From CAYXDO01 sp964463485 (lineage in GTDB: Bacteria > Myxococcota > Kuafuiibacteriia > Kuafuiibacteriales > Kuafuiibacteriaceae), in NCBI GenBank assembly GCA_964463485.1, contig CAYXDO010000204.1, forward strand, positions 1 to 17,850: a stretch of 17,850 bases of DNA, read 5' to 3'. A model generated the notes under the pieces. That model searched no databases, was not told where the DNA came from, and saw only the letters and a list, made by a program, of their open reading frames with translations. Of this stretch, positions 1 to 7,946 are shown piece by piece (position 1 is the first letter of the stretch; each line of letters opens with the position of its first letter). A program made the translations under genes and the position numbers.

Positions 1-255
1 CTGACGCAGACGCAGACGCAGACGATCTGACGCAGACGATCTGACGCTGACGCAGACGATCTGGCGCAGACGATCCGCCGCAGACGCAGACGACGATCAG
101 ACGCAGACGATCTGACGCAGACGCAGACGATCTGCCGCACACGATCTGCCGCACACGATCTGCCGCATGATCAGACGCCGATGCCGACGATTAGACGCCG
201 ACCCGACACAACCGCCGCGCAGACGACAATCAATCGCCGACGATCGTGCGCAGAT
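1..255. repeat. Degenerate tandem array of 14-bp and 20-bp units (left array)
   Basis: The stretch is built from short units around the words GACGCAGACGATCT (14 bp) and GACGCAGACGCAGACGATCT (20 bp, seen identically at 9-28 and 114-133). The 20-bp form differs from the 14-bp form by one extra GCAGAC-type hexamer. A 14-bp variant, GATCTGCCGCACAC, is repeated exactly at 129-142 and 143-156, with a near copy at 157-170. The units decay from about 170 towards 255, where only fragments such as GCCGACGA and CGCAGACGAC remain. The array begins before base 1 and ends about 12 bp beyond the lhr stop codon. It is the reverse complement of the right-end array. Reading frames through it are artefacts of the period. 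Its function is unknown; the lack of unique spacers rules out CRISPR. Confidence 0.9.
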
Positions 256-266
256 TCGTGGCGGTG

Positions 267-3200
267 TTAGCTTCGCGCTTGGTTTGGGGGCGGTCGTTGC
301 GTTGGTTTTGCGGCGGGTGGTCGCCTTCGGGCGGCTAGCGTGGGATCGAGCTCGAGGCCGGCCGGGAGGGGCGCCCGGATGTTGAGTACGCCGACTTCTC
401 GGCTCGCTAGGGGGACGCCGCGTCCGTAGAGTACGGCGTTGTCTCCGACCGCGGGGACTCGGGCTCCGGGGCTCGTGATGCCCGCCAGGTTGAGTGGGTC
501 GACCGCGGAGACTCGGATGAGTTCTGGGTCTTCGGAGCGGTTTCGTCGGACCGCGCGAAGGCCCTCGACGGCTTCGGGCAGGGCGAACTGCTCCCCCACG
601 AAGCCGGAAACGAATCGACCGCCCCTGATTTCTCCGCGCGCCTCCATTCTGCGCAGCTCGTAGATCAGCTCTCGCCAGGGAGGGAGGCCCGTTTCGCGCG
701 CGAGCAAGTCCCGAAACAGGACACCCCAGCGTGCGAGCAGGTTTCGGGCGAAGGTCGAGGCGTCTTTCGCTCCGTCGGGCCGGTCCAGAATCGACCAGCG
801 GCCCGTGGGGGCGGGGGCGCGAGCTCTTCGTTGCCTCGCGTCGGTGCTCGCGGCTTTGGGCCGGAGGCTTCCAAACCCATCCGCCGTGATTTCGCCTCGC
901 ATGAAAAGCTCGAGCAGTCCCGAGTCGACCTCCGAGCGTGAGACGCCGAGCGCGCGTGCGAGCTCTTGCGGGAAGGCGGCGCCTCGTGCGGTGAGTCGCT
1001 CGAACACGGCGCTTGCGAAGTCCGACGGGTTGGACATTTCCGGCGCTCGTCGGGCTCTTGCTGGGCTTCGAAGCCACTCGTCCATCGTCTCCCGTGGAAA
1101 GAAGGCGACGGGCACGGCGCGGGTCGCCTTGACGCCTTCGGCGTAGGCGGTGCGCTCCACGCGTCCGAAGGCCATCTCACCTGAGTAGCAGAGCGCGTCG
1201 AGCCACTCGGGCTCATACTCACGTGTCCGGACAGAGAGGACTTCGCTCTCCCAAGCCGAAGCGGGGACCTCGAATCCCGCGAGCTGCTCCAGCACGGCTT
1301 TCACTCCGGCCTTTTTACCGAGCTTCGTACCCTCGGCGACGTCACGAAGCTCCGGAAGGAAATCGATCCCGTCAGTCCAGCAGACTTCATGCGCTTCCTC
1401 TTCCGGTGGCAGCACGGTGAGTCGGTGAATACGCGCCAGCACGCGGCGATCGCACCACTCCAAGTCGGAGGAGCCAGGCGTGAAGCGACCCCGAATCACG
1501 ACTCCGTTGGCTTCGAGGCCGAGGAGCGCGACTTCGATCGTGGCTCGATCGAGCCCGGTCGTCTCTGCGAGGCTGGCTTCGGTCCGGGGCCCTGAGACGT
1601 CGAGGTGTCCGCGAACGATGGCGATCGCGGACTCATACCCGCGTCCAACGGAGCTCGTCGGGCAAGAGAGATAGCTCGGGATCGGTCGGTCGGATCGGCG
1701 CTCGACGATTGGAGCCGCGAGGAGGAGGGGTGGTAGGGGCGGGGGCTCCGGGGCGAAGCTCAGATCGAGCACGGTTCCGGCGGACACGCTGGCCTCGGCG
1801 AAGGCGGAAGCCACGATTTCGGCCTTTTCGCTCGCGACCCAGAACGGCTGCTCGGCGATGGTCGCGACGACGGCTCTTCTCGCAGCGACGAGCGCTTGAA
1901 AGAAGGGAGTGAGGTCCTCTCGAGGTCGCATCACGACCAGGGTCGTGAGCGCGTCGAACAAGTCCTCGGAGTCTCGGAACGCGAGCGCGAGGTCGTCGGT
2001 GACGGTCCGGATCGCGTCGGCGTCGAGCGCTCCTAGGGTCCCTGCGAGGTCACCGGGAAGGCTGCGCCGCAAAGTCACCGCCCGGGTCCGACGCTCCTCG
2101 AGGGGAGCGTCGTCGAGGAAGGCGTATGGGTTCGCGCTGATGATTTCGTGGCTGAGTTGCGATGGTTCTGGCGTGTCGACGGCCCGAACTTCCACTTCGC
2201 CCTTTTCGATGGCTCGTACGATTTCGGCCAAACCTTCGAGGTCGAAGACCTCGGTGAGACAATCTTTCAGCGTCTCGCGGACCAACGGATGATTCGGGAC
2301 TTCGACCGGTCCGCTCAGGTTTTCGAAACATGCCACCTGATCCGGAAACACCGCGCCGAGGAGATCCTCACTCTTCATGCGAAGAATTTGAGGGGCGACT
2401 CGCTGGCCTCCCTTGTGCCTGAGGAGCATCAACGATCTCACGAGATTCCACCGCCAACGAGTGCCGAAAAAGGGTGTCGTGAGGAGCGCCTGCGTCAGAG
2501 TGTCCTCGAGGGTGTCGCTCGACAGCATCGAGAAGACGGATTCGAGTGGGAAGCTGTGTTTTTCGCCCAGAGAGATGATGAGGCCGTCGTCGGTGGCCGC
2601 GGCCTGGAGCTCGATGTCGAAGGTGCGGCAGAACTTCTTTCGAAGTGCCAAGCCGAACGCTCGATTGATGCGCCCCCCGAAGGGAGAGTGGATGACGAGC
2701 TGCATGCCTCCGGCTTCGTCGAAGAATCGTTCGGCGATGATGCGCTTCGAAGTCGGCAGTGCGCCGAGCACGCGCCTCGAGTCGGTGAGGTACTCGACGA
2801 CCTGAGTCGCTGCCTCGGTTGGCATCGAAGTCTCGGCCGAGAGCCAGCCGACGACTTCGGACGTGGGGAGCTCGACCTTCTGCTCGATTTCGGCGCGCAG
2901 CTTGCCGACCTCGTCGGAGAGCTCGCGGGTGCGCGCGGGCGCTTCGCCGTTCCAGAAGGGAACGGTGGGTGCCGCGCCGTGGGCGTCTTCGACGCGGACG
3001 ACGCCTTTTTCGATCCGGCGAACTCTCCAGGACGTGTTTCCGAGCAAGAACACATCTCCGGCCGAGCTCTCGATCGCGAAGTCTTCGTCGAGAGTACCCA
3101 CGCGGATGTCCTCCGGCGCGGCCAACACCGCGTAGCTCGCGGTGTCGGGGATCGCGCCGCCGGACGTAATCGCGGCGAGCCGGGCGCCTCGTCGTGGCCT

Positions 3201-4643
3201 CAGTTTTTCGTTCACTCGATCTCGCGCGAGGTGAGTCGTCTGCTTGCTGCGATTGGGGACGAGACCTTCGGAGAGGATCTCGAGAACCTCTTGGAAATCT
3301 CGCTCGGTCAGGTCCGAGTAGGGCGCCGCTCTGCGCACGAGGTCGAGGATCTCCCCTTCGTGCAGCTCGTCGGAGCTTGCGACGGTGGCGACGACTTGCT
3401 GGGCGAGGATGTCGAGCGGCGCGTCTCGAAGCGCGATTTGGTCCAAACGTCCTCGTCGTGCGGCGCGAACCAGCGCCGCGGTCTCGATGAGTTGATCGCG
3501 GGTGAGTGCGAAGAGCCGACCTTTGGGCGTCTTCGAGAGCGCGTGACCCGATCGACCGACGCGTTGCAGCAACGTCGAGATCGATCGCGGGGACCCGATC
3601 TGCACGACGAGGTCGACGTCACCGATGTCGATCCCGAGCTCGAGGGAGGCCGTCGCGACCACGGCCGAGAGTTGGCCTGCCTTGAGCCGCTGCTCCGCGG
3701 ATAGTCGGATTTCCTTCGAGAGACTGCCGTGATGCGCGGCCACTCGGTCTTCGCCCAGGCGCGCTGCGAGCGCGTGAGCTCCCCGCTCGACGAGGCGGCG
3801 AGTGTTGACGAAGACCAGCGTGCTCTTGTGGGCTCTCGCGAGCTCGGCGACGCGATCGTAGACTTCCGAGATCATCTCGTTGCTCGCGATCGGTCCGAGC
3901 AGACCCAAAGGGGTCTCGATCGCGAGGTCGAGATCTTTGCGAAGACCCGCGTTCACGATCTCTGGGAGGTCTCGCGCAGTACCCACGAGCAAGCGAGCCA
4001 CGAGCTCGATGGGTTCCTGGGTCGCCGACAGACCGATCCTTCGGGGCGGAGGGCCTCCTGCCGATTTTATGAGGTGATCGAGGCGCTCCAACGAGAGGGC
4101 GAGGTGGGCTCCGCGTTTGTCGCCAGCGACGGCGTGAATCTCGTCGACGATCACCGTCTTGACTTTCGAGAGGTGGGCTCGGCTCCCGGCGGCGGTGAGA
4201 AGGATGTAGAGGGACTCGGGCGTGGTGATGAGGATGTGAGGGGGTTGTCTCTTTTGAAGCGCTCTTTCCGCGGCGGTTGTGTCTCCAGACCGGACCGAGA
4301 CTCGAATCTGCGGGCCGGGAGCTCCGGCTCGCGTGAGTCTCTCGCGGATTTCGGCGAGCGGACGACTCAGGTTCTTCTCGATGTCGCTCCCGAGCGCTTT
4401 CAGCGGAGATACGTACACGACGCAAGTACCGCCCTCGAGTCGTCCGGTGGTGCTCTCGGTGACGAGGTCGTCGAGGGCCGCGAGGAAGGCCGCCAACGTC
4501 TTGCCGGACCCCGTCGGGGCCGCCACGAGCACGTCCCGACCTCTCCCGATCGCTTCCCACGCCGATCGCTGGGGCGCCGTCGGGCCGCCTGGAAAAGTCT
4601 CTTCGAACCACTCCCGGACTGCCGGATGGAACGCCGCGAGCAC
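267..4643 (-). CDS. lhr: Lhr-type ATP-dependent helicase (superfamily 2), 1458 aa
   Basis: This is a large DNA-repair-linked helicase of the Lhr family, which uses ATP to move 3' to 5' on single-stranded DNA and unwinds preferentially RNA:DNA hybrids (family knowledge). All core motifs are present: Q25 of the Q motif, APTGSGKT with K48 (Walker A), DEIH at 167-170, SAT at 206-208, FVNTR near 278, the motif V region TASLELGID near 331, and QRVGRSGH at 360-367. The region after about residue 450 matches the winged-helix/Lhr-core part. The second half carries the bacterial Lhr C-terminal region (for example WLDALCYSGE), so this is full-length bacterial Lhr, close to the length of the E. coli protein, and not the short core form. 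The start is GTG at 4643, just before the family-typical FHPAVREWF; the stop is TAA at 269-267. The last 20 or so residues are an Arg/Pro-rich tail. It is divergent from the pseudokinase gene and stands alone on the minus strand. The cytoplasmic helicase assignment is firm; the cellular role here is not shown. Confidence 0.96.
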   Translation of the reverse strand: MLAAFHPAVREWFEETFPGGPTAPQRSAWEAIGRGRDVLVAAPTGSGKTLAAFLAALDDLVTESTTGRLEGGTCVVYVSPLKALGSDIEKNLSRPLAEIRERLTRAGAPGPQIRVSVRSGDTTAAERALQKRQPPHILITTPESLYILLTAAGSRAHLSKVKTVIVDEIHAVAGDKRGAHLALSLERLDHLIKSAGGPPPRRIGLSATQEPIELVARLLVGTARDLPEIVNAGLRKDLDLAIETPLGLLGPIASNEMISEVYDRVAELARAHKSTLVFVNTRRLVERGAHALAARLGEDRVAAHHGSLSKEIRLSAEQRLKAGQLSAVVATASLELGIDIGDVDLVVQIGSPRSISTLLQRVGRSGHALSKTPKGRLFALTRDQLIETAALVRAARRGRLDQIALRDAPLDILAQQVVATVASSDELHEGEILDLVRRAAPYSDLTERDFQEVLEILSEGLVPNRSKQTTHLARDRVNEKLRPRRGARLAAITSGGAIPDTASYAVLAAPEDIRVGTLDEDFAIESSAGDVFLLGNTSWRVRRIEKGVVRVEDAHGAAPTVPFWNGEAPARTRELSDEVGKLRAEIEQKVELPTSEVVGWLSAETSMPTEAATQVVEYLTDSRRVLGALPTSKRIIAERFFDEAGGMQLVIHSPFGGRINRAFGLALRKKFCRTFDIELQAAATDDGLIISLGEKHSFPLESVFSMLSSDTLEDTLTQALLTTPFFGTRWRWNLVRSLMLLRHKGGQRVAPQILRMKSEDLLGAVFPDQVACFENLSGPVEVPNHPLVRETLKDCLTEVFDLEGLAEIVRAIEKGEVEVRAVDTPEPSQLSHEIISANPYAFLDDAPLEERRTRAVTLRRSLPGDLAGTLGALDADAIRTVTDDLALAFRDSEDLFDALTTLVVMRPREDLTPFFQALVAARRAVVATIAEQPFWVASEKAEIVASAFAEASVSAGTVLDLSFAPEPPPLPPLLLAAPIVERRSDRPIPSYLSCPTSSVGRGYESAIAIVRGHLDVSGPRTEASLAETTGLDRATIEVALLGLEANGVVIRGRFTPGSSDLEWCDRRVLARIHRLTVLPPEEEAHEVCWTDGIDFLPELRDVAEGTKLGKKAGVKAVLEQLAGFEVPASAWESEVLSVRTREYEPEWLDALCYSGEMAFGRVERTAYAEGVKATRAVPVAFFPRETMDEWLRSPARARRAPEMSNPSDFASAVFERLTARGAAFPQELARALGVSRSEVDSGLLELFMRGEITADGFGSLRPKAASTDARQRRARAPAPTGRWSILDRPDGAKDASTFARNLLARWGVLFRDLLARETGLPPWRELIYELRRMEARGEIRGGRFVSGFVGEQFALPEAVEGLRAVRRNRSEDPELIRVSAVDPLNLAGITSPGARVPAVGDNAVLYGRGVPLASREVGVLNIRAPLPAGLELDPTLAARRRPPAAKPTQRPPPNQARS

Positions 4644-4749
4644 GAGCCGAGGATCGCTGTATGGTGCACGGATGTCCAGTCTATCGCTCTCGCAAGAGAC
4701 ATGGCTTCAGGTGTATGCTGCGTTCGTGAGTCAAGACGGGGGTCCCGCG

Positions 4750-7107
4750 ATGGACAGCATGAGTGAATCGAGCCAGCCGTCGTCTGTCTCGGAGTCGTCC
4801 ATGGAGGCGGCGCCGGACGCGTCGAGCTCGCCGGAGCGCTCGATGGGCTCTGAAGCGAACGATGCTCCTGGGCCCGCGGGCGGATCGCCGATCGCCGCGA
4901 CCGCGATCGAGACTCCGTCTGTCGAAACTCGGTCCGCGGAAGGATCGTCGAACGCCGTGATCCCTGTCGAGTCCTCGGACTCTCCGCCGCCGGTCGCGGC
5001 GAGCAGAGCGGAGTCGGAGGCCGTTCCGCCTCCCCAGGTCGCGCCGGTCGCTTCTCCTGTCGTCGCAATCCAGAGGCCGCTGGAACCTGTGCCACTCGAC
5101 GGTCCGCCGACTCAGCTCGCGGGACCGACGGATCGAAGCTATCCACCGTCGGCTCGCGTGGACGAGAGATTTCGCGTGGCTCGCCACGTGGCGACGCGCG
5201 ATGGGCGCACGCTCGTTTCGGTCGTCGATGAGGGAGGTCGTCGCGCGACCTTGCAGATCGTACCCTCGAGCTTGACGGAGCTTGCGGGCGCCAGGTCGTG
5301 CCTCGAAGGCTCGATTGGTCTTACGCGAGCGATCGGGCTCACTACGGTTCCGGAGGTTCGCGCCATCGGACGTACTCTCGATGCGCACTCATACATCGAG
5401 CTTCCGGCGATGGAGGCGCAGTCGCTGACCGACGTGGTCTCGCGGGGCGGATTTCAGCTCGACGACGCGTGTCGCATCATCGTCTCGATCGCGAGGGCGC
5501 TCGATGCAGCTCATAGGCAGGGGGTCGTGCACGGCGACGTTCGTGCTTCGAACGTGCTGGTCGTAACCGAGGGCTCAGCTCCGTCCATACGGCTCGTAGG
5601 CTTTGGGCTCGATGGGGCTGAGCGCGCCGTCCAGGCGACTTCGGACGCGCGGGGTGAGTTCGTACGGTCTCCGGGGTATTGGGCTCCGGAGCGAGTTTCC
5701 GATCCGACGCGAGTGGACGCGACGGCCGATCAGTACGCGCTCGGGTGCCTGGCCTTCGAAATTCTCACTGGGGCTGGACCTTTCGCCGGTGACGACTGGG
5801 GCAAGTTGCTGCTGCACCACGTGCGGTCGGCGCCTCCGAGTGTGCGTTCCATTCTCCCCGACATTCCTGAGGCGGTGGCTGGGATCGTGGCGCGATCGTT
5901 GGCCAAGGTTCCGTCCCAGCGCTTTGCGAGTTGCGCGGAGTTTGCTGACAGGCTCGAGGCAGCTCGATACGAGCCTCGAGCGCAGGCAGCTCCGGCACCT
6001 TCGCCCCTCCCGCGACCTCGATCGACGGGGGCGCGGACGGGGGTGAGCTCGAGCGGGACAGGCCTGCCCTACGCCGCTGCGGCGGGCGTTGGATTTGTGC
6101 TGGTCGCGACCGTCGCGCTGCTAAGCCATTCCAGGAACGTGGAGGACGATTCTGTCGATGAGATCTACACGCCGACGACGATCGGCACGGTTCACGTGGA
6201 GTCGGAGCCTCCTGGGGCGTCGATTTGGATCGACGGCGCGTTGAGCGACTCGAAGACCCCGGCGGCGATTCCTGGTGCCGAAGTGGGCCGCCCCGTCCGA
6301 GTCCGCGTCGAGCTCCCTGGGTACGTGGCCCGTCCTGAGGAAATGACGGTTCGAATTTCGGAGTTCATTCCTTCCGCGACGGCGCGGTTTGCGTTGTTGC
6401 CGGCCAAGGTATTTCGGATCGAGTCGACGCCTCCGGGGGCGCGGGTGGTTTTGGACGGCGAGCGTGTGCAAGGTGTGACTCCGCTCGATTTACCGCCGCT
6501 CGTCATGGGCACGTCGGGGACGGTCGAGGTTTCGCTCGCGGACTACGAACCTGGTCGAATCGAGCTCGAGGTCAGAAGGGATGGTCCATCGATCCGCCAC
6601 GTCGCGCTGGAGCCGCTGGTGGAGTTGGCCGTGAAGAGTGTCCCGCCTCGGGCCGAGGTCCGTATCGATGGAACGCAAATCGGGCACACGCCGATCAAGG
6701 CTCACCGAGTGCCAAAGAATCGCCCTTTCGAGCTCACCGTCATGCGCGAAGGGTTCGAGACGATTCGGCGTGTCGTGACCGTCGGAAAACTGCCCGAGCC
6801 CGAGTTGCGTTTCGACTTAGAGCCTGTGGGCACACCGGTCGATCGACCGGCGACCTTGGTGGAGATCTCGAAGCTCGAGGCTCGCCTATCGAAGGTGCAA
6901 GCGCGCGTCGCGGTCGCGCGCCAACGGCTCGCCGACGCCGAGCGCAAGCTCGAGGTGCTCGAAAAAAATCCCGAGATTCACGTCTCGATCAAGGCCGAGG
7001 CTCAGAATCTATGCGACGACCGGGAGCGCGAGCTCAACGAAGTCGAGTTGGAAGCCTCACGAATCACGGACTCGTTGGAGGAGCTCAAGACCTCGGCCGG
7101 CCTGTAG
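4750..7107 (+). CDS. Membrane-anchored pseudokinase with three PEGA repeats and C-terminal coiled coil
   Basis: With the ATG at 4750 the protein has 785 residues. Residues 1-130 are Ser/Pro/Ala/Glu-rich and look disordered. Residues about 137-405 have the fold signature of a Hanks-type Ser/Thr kinase: HGDVRASN at 261-268 (normally HRDLKPxN), GYWAPE of the activation segment, DQYALGC of the F helix and the late QRF Arg. However, the glycine loop is missing, the ATP-binding Lys is Gln169 (ATLQIV), and DFG is GFG at 284-286, so the metal-binding Asp is lost. One hydrophobic segment (about 439-458) follows, then three PEGA repeats (about 478-545, 553-620, 624-695; cores PPGASIWIDG, PPGARVVLDG, PPRAEVRIDG) and a charged heptad-like coiled coil to the end. 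The likely topology is pseudokinase in the cytoplasm and PEGA/coiled coil in the periplasm. The start was chosen for the G-rich element GGGGGT at 4738-4743; ATG 4672 or GTG 4726 are alternatives. A scaffold or sensor role is inferred. Confidence 0.88.
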   Translation: MDSMSESSQPSSVSESSMEAAPDASSSPERSMGSEANDAPGPAGGSPIAATAIETPSVETRSAEGSSNAVIPVESSDSPPPVAASRAESEAVPPPQVAPVASPVVAIQRPLEPVPLDGPPTQLAGPTDRSYPPSARVDERFRVARHVATRDGRTLVSVVDEGGRRATLQIVPSSLTELAGARSCLEGSIGLTRAIGLTTVPEVRAIGRTLDAHSYIELPAMEAQSLTDVVSRGGFQLDDACRIIVSIARALDAAHRQGVVHGDVRASNVLVVTEGSAPSIRLVGFGLDGAERAVQATSDARGEFVRSPGYWAPERVSDPTRVDATADQYALGCLAFEILTGAGPFAGDDWGKLLLHHVRSAPPSVRSILPDIPEAVAGIVARSLAKVPSQRFASCAEFADRLEAARYEPRAQAAPAPSPLPRPRSTGARTGVSSSGTGLPYAAAAGVGFVLVATVALLSHSRNVEDDSVDEIYTPTTIGTVHVESEPPGASIWIDGALSDSKTPAAIPGAEVGRPVRVRVELPGYVARPEEMTVRISEFIPSATARFALLPAKVFRIESTPPGARVVLDGERVQGVTPLDLPPLVMGTSGTVEVSLADYEPGRIELEVRRDGPSIRHVALEPLVELAVKSVPPRAEVRIDGTQIGHTPIKAHRVPKNRPFELTVMREGFETIRRVVTVGKLPEPELRFDLEPVGTPVDRPATLVEISKLEARLSKVQARVAVARQRLADAERKLEVLEKNPEIHVSIKAEAQNLCDDRERELNEVELEASRITDSLEELKTSAGL
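6181..6834 (+). repeat. Three PEGA repeats coded within the pseudokinase
   Basis: Three consecutive units of about 70 codons begin near 6181, 6406 and 6619. Each has a beta strand with alternating hydrophobic residues, then S-x-P-P-x-A-x-(V/I)-x-(I/L)-D-G, a T-P turn (SKTPAAI, GVTPLDL, GHTPIKA), and a later strand ending in a G-Y/D-Y/G-F element (LPGYVA, LADYEP, REGFET). The third unit has PPRAE in place of PPGA-, so its glycine is replaced. PEGA domains are small surface or periplasmic beta domains named for a P-E-G-A motif. In myxobacterial and related kinases they commonly follow a transmembrane segment, and that is the arrangement here. Confidence 0.85.
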
Positions 7108-7173
7108 TGACCTCCGGCCAACCAGCGAAATCCTTGCAGTACGAACTCGCCCATCGGGCTGGTTTCGTTGTAT

Positions 7174-7178
7174 GAGGA
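7174..7178 (+). promoter_or_regulatory. Shine-Dalgarno GAGGA for the two-module lipoprotein
   Basis: GAGGA lies 6 nt upstream of the ATG at 7185. It is the clearest ribosome binding site in the window and fixes the start of the small lipoprotein gene, placing a normal signal peptide directly at the N terminus. Confidence 0.7.
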
Positions 7179-7184
7179 CCCACC

Positions 7185-7880
7185 ATGCTCTCCTGGTTGG
7201 ATCTCCGTTCGCGTTGGATCTGTGGCGCCGCATTCGTGGCAGTGCTCGGTTGCAAGGAATCGACCGACGTCGTCGACACCGGTACCAGCCAGCCAGACGC
7301 AGTCGTTGCGGTCGATTCGGGCGCAGAGGACTCCGGCGTAGACTCGGACGTGGGCGAAGTGGATACGGGGACTTCTCGCGACGCCGCGACGTTTCCGGAC
7401 GCGACGAGTACGTCCGATTCGGGAGCGATGCAGGGTCCGGTTTGCGCGGAGCTCGAAGCTTGCTGCCCCTCGCTTTCGTCGCTTGGGCAGACGCGCTGCT
7501 TCAACACCGCGGGCGCTTGGGACGAGGCCGCCTGTCAGCAGTCCTTGAGCCTAGCTCAGCGCGCCGACTATTGTCTGCCGCCCGGTCACGACGCCGGCGT
7601 GCCCGGCGACGCAGGGCCTCTCGGACCCGCCTGCACCGAGCTCCTTGCTTGCTGTCCTACTCTCCCATTCCTCCAAACTCAGTGTTTCAACAACGCGAAC
7701 TCGGGAGACGAGACCACCTGCCAAAACGCGATCGATCTCGCCCGCCGAATCAATCAGTGCGAGCCGATGGTCGACGGAGGCGAGCCTCTCGACGCAGATC
7801 TCTCTGACGTGGGCACCTCTACGGACGCCGACGCGGGTGTTCCCGACGCAGACACTTCGACGACCACCGACGCCGGCTGA
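7185..7880 (+). CDS. Small lipoprotein with two copies of a six-Cys module, 231 aa
   Basis: The product is not a family I can name. It begins with an export signal: SRWICGAAFVAVLGC, with a lipobox V-L-G-C at 20-23, so Cys23 is the likely lipidated residue and Lys24 at position +2 does not argue against the outer membrane. A linker rich in Asp, Thr, Ser and Ala follows (about 24-84), then module 1 (C87-C130), a short linker (PGHDAGVPGDAGP), module 2 (C150-C192) and a second acidic linker that ends the protein. Both modules have the spacing C-x5-C-C-x(9-10)-C-x11-C-x12-C and share EL.ACCP.L, TxCFN, the C(Q/q) segment and LA.R. The six Cys suggest three disulfides per module, formed outside the cytoplasm. 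The gene lies 77 bp after the pseudokinase and 66 bp before thrA, on the same strand; linkage to either is unproven. D/T/S-rich lipoproteins of this kind are common in Myxococcota. Confidence 0.85.
   Translation: MLSWLDLRSRWICGAAFVAVLGCKESTDVVDTGTSQPDAVVAVDSGAEDSGVDSDVGEVDTGTSRDAATFPDATSTSDSGAMQGPVCAELEACCPSLSSLGQTRCFNTAGAWDEAACQQSLSLAQRADYCLPPGHDAGVPGDAGPLGPACTELLACCPTLPFLQTQCFNNANSGDETTCQNAIDLARRINQCEPMVDGGEPLDADLSDVGTSTDADAGVPDADTSTTTDAG
7443..7760 (+). repeat. Two Cys-module coding repeats within the lipoprotein
   Basis: Copy 1 spans 7443-7574 (44 codons) and copy 2 spans 7632-7760 (43 codons). They match over their whole length at protein level, with all six Cys aligned and a single-residue gap between the CC pair and the third Cys. 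The DNA has diverged more than the Cys pattern, which fits an old duplication kept for its fold. Confidence 0.85.
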
Positions 7881-7946
7881 GTTTTCCGGGGCGCGGCGCA
7901 AGACTCAAATCGTCCAACCGAGCCACATGGGCAGGTTTGGAGTACC

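Noticed and set aside
1..255. CRISPR array
   Set aside because: Units are 14-20 bp, directly adjacent, without unique spacers, and no cas genes are present.
2148..4766. Long plus-strand open frames opposite lhr (345 and 518 codons)
   Set aside because: They are antisense to a full-length conserved helicase, show no recognisable domain, and are Arg/Glu-rich in the way expected of mirror frames in GC-rich DNA.
4750..5965. Active Hanks-type Ser/Thr kinase
   Set aside because: The ATP-binding Lys is Gln, DFG is GFG and the glycine loop is absent, so it was annotated as a pseudokinase.
7881..7946. thrL-like attenuator before thrA
   Set aside because: The gap is only 66 bp and has no Thr/Ile-rich leader frame and no paired hairpins.
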